Of a stretch of DNA of 64,000 nucleotides, positions 59,820 through 64,000 are shown piece after piece. Origin of the DNA: Macrostomum hystrix. Taxonomy: Eukaryota; Platyhelminthes; Macrostomidae. The stretch's first letter is position 1. The number at the start of each line of letters is the position of its first letter. Both the position numbers and the translations under genes were made by a program. Where the stretch lies: assembly GCA_950097015.1 (NCBI GenBank), contig CATNEN010000038.1:496001-560000 (forward strand), in the 5' to 3' direction. The notes below the pieces were generated by a model that had not been told where the DNA came from, did not search any database, and was given only the letters and a program-made list of their open reading frames with translations.

Positions 59820-60480
59820 AAGCCGACGCCACCCCGAGAAGAGGGTGGCACCTCGCACTGCTGTCTTCGACAGCCGAAGGCGTCCAACGGCTGCCGGACG
59901 GCCTGACAACGGCGGCGACGAGGTTCCGTCCCGTCGTGAACGTGCAGAAGACCGAGGTGCTGACTGTGCCGTATAATCTTCCTGCTGAGATTCTACTTCG
60001 AGATGACAGCGGCCACGGAACCCCGCTCCCGAGGTGTCGCGATGCACCGCGGGCCGCTCTACCGCGCCCTTTGACCAAATGCTCACGCGGAGGCAAGAAC
60101 GGCTGATCTGCCAACTGAGCACCGACCGCTGCCCATCACTGCGAGTTTTCCATCGGCGTCAAGATTGCACCTGCGAGCCGTTTTTGAGGTGAGGGCGAGG
60201 AGACGGCCGCTCCGCTCACCTGCTCATCGACTGGCCCACCCTGGCTCTTCACCGCTGCCGTCTACTCCGCGGCGGTGTTTGCCGACTTTTCAGCTGGGCT
60301 GAGCTTCCTCGATGAGGCGGGCGTCCTCTGATGCCCGGTGCCATGGGCGACAGCCTGAGCACGCCCGAAAACGAAGAAGAAGAAGGTGCCACCAGTTCGT
60401 TTACCTCGGCGGACTCGAGGCGAACGTTGGCGAAGATTCGGCGAGGCAACTTGGCAAGGCCTGGGACGCCATCCAATGCC
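59820..60480 (+). pseudogene. Non-LTR retrotransposon reverse-transcriptase relic
   Basis: Plus-strand frame from about 59851: ALLSSTAEGVQRLPDGL and NVQKTEVLTVPYNLP match the region just after the catalytic YADD motif of LINE reverse transcriptases (the INxxKTEV element), continuing to GHGTPLPRC. The next expected motif, CHQFVYLGGLEANVGEDSAR, appears only at about 60385-60450, so some 350 bp of extra sequence interrupts the domain. Both strands have shifts. The stretch is GC-rich, unlike its surroundings. A dead fragment. Confidence 0.75.
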
Positions 60481-60797
60481 ACAATTTTTCTTTATCTCCC
60501 AAAATACTAAAAAATCACCATTAAAATAAAAAAATGCCTCAAACTTCCGCTCCTTCCGATGAAACAAATTCCAGAATCCCAAAACATCGGCATCGTCGAG
60601 ACGAGATATTCAACGATTCTCGTCGGGGCGTCTGATTGCAAAACCATCAATAAACATAAGTTTTCTGTTCACAAGATTTCATTTTGTAACCACGTCGGCT
60701 TTTATTGTTGATTCTGTTGTATTGATTATACCGTTAATTATTATATTATCTAACTGATCGGTTATTGCCATAGAGGTCTATACGGAGAAATTTTACT
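60481..60797. other. Spacer, nothing recognised
   Basis: Short AT-rich stretch between the LINE relic and the long-TIR element. Confidence 0.4.
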
Positions 60798-61562
60798 AGT
60801 ATTGCTTTTGTCGCACTATGTGGAACAGTGGACATGTAAAACGGAACGGCCCATGGAATTCTGCGGCCAAGCGTTTGAATTCACACGAGAAAGTAAGCCA
60901 TAGACAACTCAAATTGTCATGCTATGTCAGCCAGAATAGAAGGAACCAGATTAGATTTTATTTGCAGAAAGAATAAAAACAAGCAGAAACAGAACATTTT
61001 TCTGAGTTGCATTCAAATGAATCTTATTTTAAGTCTGAAATTGAAGCATCAAAGTTAAAAAATTTCAACCCCTAAAACATATGTCGCTGCAAACACAATC
61101 CAAACAATCGATTGCGGCGCAGCTCCCAACCAGCGCACTTGTCAGCAGTGATTGCTTGACCAACAGCTTCAGTCGCCTCTCGTTCAAGTAGCATGAATCT
61201 CCACTGCTCAAGTGTCACTCCTTCTGGTGGAACTTGCTCATCCTCAACCATGCCGGCTTCCGCCAAATGGTTCTTGAGATTTGACTTCAACGCAGAGTTA
61301 GCAAATGCGCTGTCGATCACGTACAGCAATTTGGGGCGCCATTGTTGCTTAACTGATCAAGCGAAAGAAAATGAAAGCGTGTTGTCTCTGTGAAAAGCTA
61401 AAATCGTTCCTTCTATTCTGGCTCATCGTTCCACATAGCATGACAATTTGAGTTGTCTATGGCTTACTTTCTCGTGTGAATTCAAACGCTTTGCCACAGA
61501 ATTCCATGGGCCGTTCCGTTTTGCATGTCCACTGTTCCACATAGCGCGACAAAAACAATACT
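60798..61562. mobile_element. Non-autonomous element with about 150-bp terminal inverted repeats
   Basis: 60798-60946 and 61405-61562 are inverted copies with about 90-95 percent identity by eye: GTCGCACTATGTGGAACAGT at the outer end, GGAACGGCCCATGGAATTCT in the middle, AGCCAGAATAGAAGGAAC inside. Each arm also repeats a CTATGTGGAAC-type word near both its ends. The 458-bp interior carries a minus-strand frame but no transposase. No clear target-site duplication is seen. Confidence 0.85.
61072..61365 (-). pseudogene. Open frame inside the long-TIR element, unknown
   Basis: About 95 codons on the minus strand (KLLYVIDSAFANSALKSNLK, EQWRFMLLEREATEAVGQ, then LFGLCLQRHMF-stop). The composition is protein-like and the frame follows an acceptor-like GATCAG. 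There is no start codon at its head. It may be a captured host exon or a remnant of the element's own protein. I do not recognise it. Confidence 0.4.
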
Positions 61563-62860
61563 TGCCTCCAGGGTCTTCGACAAGAGTCGCTGAATACCTC
61601 GGTATTTGAAATACCCCGTGCTCTTTCCTCAGGGGAAAATAGTATGGTCTTTCTACTGTTAAACCCTGAAGTTAAACCCTGAACTTAAACCCTGAAGAAA
61701 CCCTGAGTCTGAAGTTAATAATAGTGCGACTGAAATGTTTGACCTTATGCAGTGCCGAGTAAAATTTTAGCCGTCAGTCCTGTTACTAGAAAGACTGTTA
61801 AATGTGAACCCTAGCACTGCCAAAGGTCAGACACAGTCCTCGCAAAGCAAACTATTGCTTGCAGACAATTTGCATGCTGCCTTGACACTCATTGCACCTT
61901 GTTTTGTGTGTTTCATTTGTGAAACCTAATACATTCTGAGCAAAGACTCCACGTTCTCAGTCTTTTCAGGAAAACCACAGCTTTTGTGTGTTTCAATCTT
62001 CAGCAGCTGAAGTTGTGAGTTTCATAAATGCTTGAAACAAAAAAATCTATAGTGCTTTGTTGCTATTATTTGTGCCTAAACTTAAGCTTCGGTTTTTGTT
62101 TGTCCAGAAGCTCGGTTTCAATGGAGTCTTTTCAGAATAAACTATACTCACGTAGTGAGCTTAACTTTGAGACTTCAAGTTTATGCTTAAGACCCATTTG
62201 ACAGAAATTGGAACGAAAAAACGTTTTTAAGCGAAAGTTCAATGCTTCACAGACTCACTCTTCACACTACCTGATTACTCACAAGTCAACAAGCCATGTG
62301 AACGTGAATGATATATATTAGACCATGCTGCCAAATATAGAATATTTGTGATACCATATTGTCCTTTCATAAAGAATTCTGCTATTCGTACCAGCTCGCC
62401 ACAACGTGTTATGACAAAAATGGTCACTTGTGACCCCTGCCACAGCCCCGGCCGCGTGCTCAGCGCATCTGGTCCAGGTGCTCAGACGCATAGAACTAGA
62501 CTCTAGAATAGAATCAAGTTTATTTATCAGAATACTCTGCGCTCGGAAATATGTACAGTCGGGCACCGGTGCAGAGGCCAGCGTGTGCACTGTATGCTGG
62601 GTTTTTGTGCCGAAAAAAGGGCGAGACCGCGAGTTTCTCGGGGTGCGGGGTTGGTCATTCCAGCTGGCAGCTGAGGTGGTTGCGTCTGTATTGTCTGTTC
62701 AAGGTGCACGCTCCAATTGTGTGACAATGCTCACATGAATTCCAGTCCTGTGCAATCGGATGCTTTCGACTTATTAATAGCAGCCTCCCCAGTTGACCAG
62801 GGGAGGCGGTCACAGACGGTGAGCAAGAAGTCTAGGTCAAAAGGTCTCCTTGCTTGTCAG
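61563..62860. other. Intergenic, nothing firm
   Basis: AT-rich to 62400, then a more GC-rich stretch. 61665-61710 holds four short AAACCCTGAAGTT-type repeats. On the minus strand ATAAATAAACTTGATTC near 62510-62530 resembles the poly(A)-signal end of a gene or retroelement, but no matching gene is found. Confidence 0.35.
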
Positions 62861-62866
62861 TATAAA
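62861..62866 (+). promoter_or_regulatory. TATA-box candidate of the SLC13-type gene
   Basis: TATAAA 80 bp before the ATG at 62946, leaving room for a leader of about 50 nt. Confidence 0.45.
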
Positions 62867-62945
62867 TTGTGTCGACAACAAGCCACCCTCTGAGCAACTT
62901 AAGGGCCGCTAGAGCTCAACGGTAATCATCAACCCTACTGTGAAA

Positions 62946-63526
62946 ATGTCTGAGTCCGAGGCGACTCCGAGCCCGAATCGCTGCGTTCGGGCGCTGAAGG
63001 CCGTGCTGCGCCACCGGGCTGTGATAGTCACATTTGTGGTGCCCCTGGCTCTTCTACCCTTGATTTTCTATATTGGAACCAAGGTTTGCCAGTTTGCTTC
63101 CAATCCTTGTGTCCTGAGAATTTTTTTACTCTTGCTTGATTCGCACATTTCGATTGGACCTATGCTGCCTCACAGGAAGCCAAGGCGGCCTTCATCATCA
63201 TCACGATGTCGTTCTACTGGAACTTCGAAGTGGTACCACTCGGCATCACGGCGCTGATGCCGGTGGTGCTGGTGCCAGTCCTAGGCATCATGCCCAGCAG
63301 GGACATCTGTCCCTCTTACTTTAAGGTGTAGTACTGGAATATACTGGAATAGTTATTTATGTTCCCGCATGCAGTTAATCCTGAACTTTTCTTAACCTAC
63401 CTTCTTGCAGGACTCAAACATGCTGTTTCTTGGTGGGCTTATTCTGGCGGTGTCCATTGAAGTCTGGGATCTGCACAAGAGAGTGGCTCTGAAAGTTCTA
63501 CTACTATGCGGTGTTCAGCCCAGGTG
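62946..63526 (+). CDS. SLC13-type sodium/carboxylate or sulfate transporter (3' partial)
   Basis: Exons 62946-63083, 63176-63325 and 63411-63526 join in phases 0, 0, 2 and give the first 134 residues; the rest lies beyond the window. A cytoplasmic start ([12 protein letters not shown]) is followed by a membrane segment [20 protein letters not shown], then [39 protein letters not shown], and [20 protein letters not shown] with [14 protein letters not shown]. The run from the [18 protein letters not shown] block to the LHKR motif is characteristic of SLC13 carriers (citrate, dicarboxylate or sulfate with sodium) at the plasma membrane. Substrate-defining motifs are not yet reached. Start chosen as the first ATG in frame, with a TATA motif upstream. 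Confidence 0.9.
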
Positions 63527-63596
63527 GTGAGTGATAATGATGTGCTCTAATTTTACTAAAATATAGAATATTTAAAGCACTATTTGCGAGGGCCGC

Positions 63597-63735
63597 TTAC
63601 AGCTCAGTCTTGGGTAATTGAGAATTAAGTGTCTGGCTCGAGGACACATACTGTTTCCCCAGAGCTCAGATTCGAACTTAAGACTTCCGATTATGAGTCC
63701 AAAGACCTTACCACTGGTCACTCCATTAACTTCAT
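63597..63735 (-). mobile_element. tRNA-derived SINE in SLC13 intron 3
   Basis: On the minus strand GAGTGACCAGTGGTAAGG resembles an A-box region and AGTTCGAATCT a B box, with a CAT anticodon-like loop between. A non-tRNA body continues toward 63597. It interrupts the intron after 63526. Confidence 0.55.
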
Positions 63736-64000
63736 CATATTTGGCATCAGCCCCTGTTTAAATTATGCTTACAATTCAGTATTAAGGGACTGCTTCGCCA
63801 GACTCAATCATGAGAAATGTCTAAGTTCAACTGAGAGTAAATTAGTCATATAAGAGCCTCATAATAAGTGAAACAGCAAAACATCACATTGTACTAGTAG
63901 CTCGTTATTAGTAAATCCAAAAAATTTCAAGATATACTTGTAATTCTGGTCCGATGTGCACAAAAATTGTTATTTAACTTAATGCCTTTGTTACCATGCA
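63736..64000 (+). other. Intron of the SLC13-type gene to window end
   Basis: AT-rich. No further exon is recognised before the window ends. Confidence 0.45.

Noticed and set aside
59754-60582. Minus-strand frames of about 110 codons
   Set aside because: Antisense of the LINE relic; the plus strand carries the recognisable reverse-transcriptase motifs.

Overview
The window is animal nuclear DNA. It has spliced genes with GT-AG introns, metazoan protein families, tRNA-derived SINE-like elements, a MULE DNA transposon and decayed non-LTR retroelement pieces. Intergenic DNA is AT-rich and exons are GC-richer. Short genes swollen by intronic minisatellites, together with the LINE style, suggest a flatworm or another lophotrochozoan (a free-living flatworm such as Macrostomum would fit). 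That assignment is an inference and not proven here.

Layout. 1-7 kb: the last four exons of a receptor-type guanylate cyclase (+), with a different minisatellite in each of its three introns, preceded by an inverted pair of hairpin-forming minisatellites and a SINE. 7-12 kb: gene-poor DNA with an 18-bp perfect palindrome and a chain of small hairpins sharing one loop sequence. 12.2-13.1 kb: a single-exon helical membrane-active-type protein (-) broken by a frameshift. 15.3-18.6 kb: two long arrays. 18.9-22.4 kb: a LAMP-like glycoprotein gene (-, five exons). It is divergent from the proteasome subunit beta-1 gene (+, four exons, 22.9-30.4 kb), whose first intron hosts a complete MULE transposon with a target-site duplication and iterated terminal repeats. 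33-44 kb (-): a coiled-coil, polyQ and acidic-tail protein, with a phase-compatible polyQ exon at 43 kb and several minisatellites between. 51.2-57.8 kb (-): a group II aromatic-amino-acid decarboxylase (nine exons) followed 632 bp downstream by a complete ABCG half-transporter (ten exons). 59.8-61.6 kb: a LINE reverse-transcriptase relic and a long-TIR element. 62.9 kb to the end (+): the first exons of an SLC13-type sodium/carboxylate transporter.

About a quarter of the window (roughly 16 kb, estimated by eye) is tandem repeat. More than 20 arrays differ in unit, yet four of them share the core AGAGTGACA. Most very long open frames in the window are just stop-free repeat arrays. Exons were assembled by hand from splice signals, reading phase and family knowledge; nothing was checked against a database.
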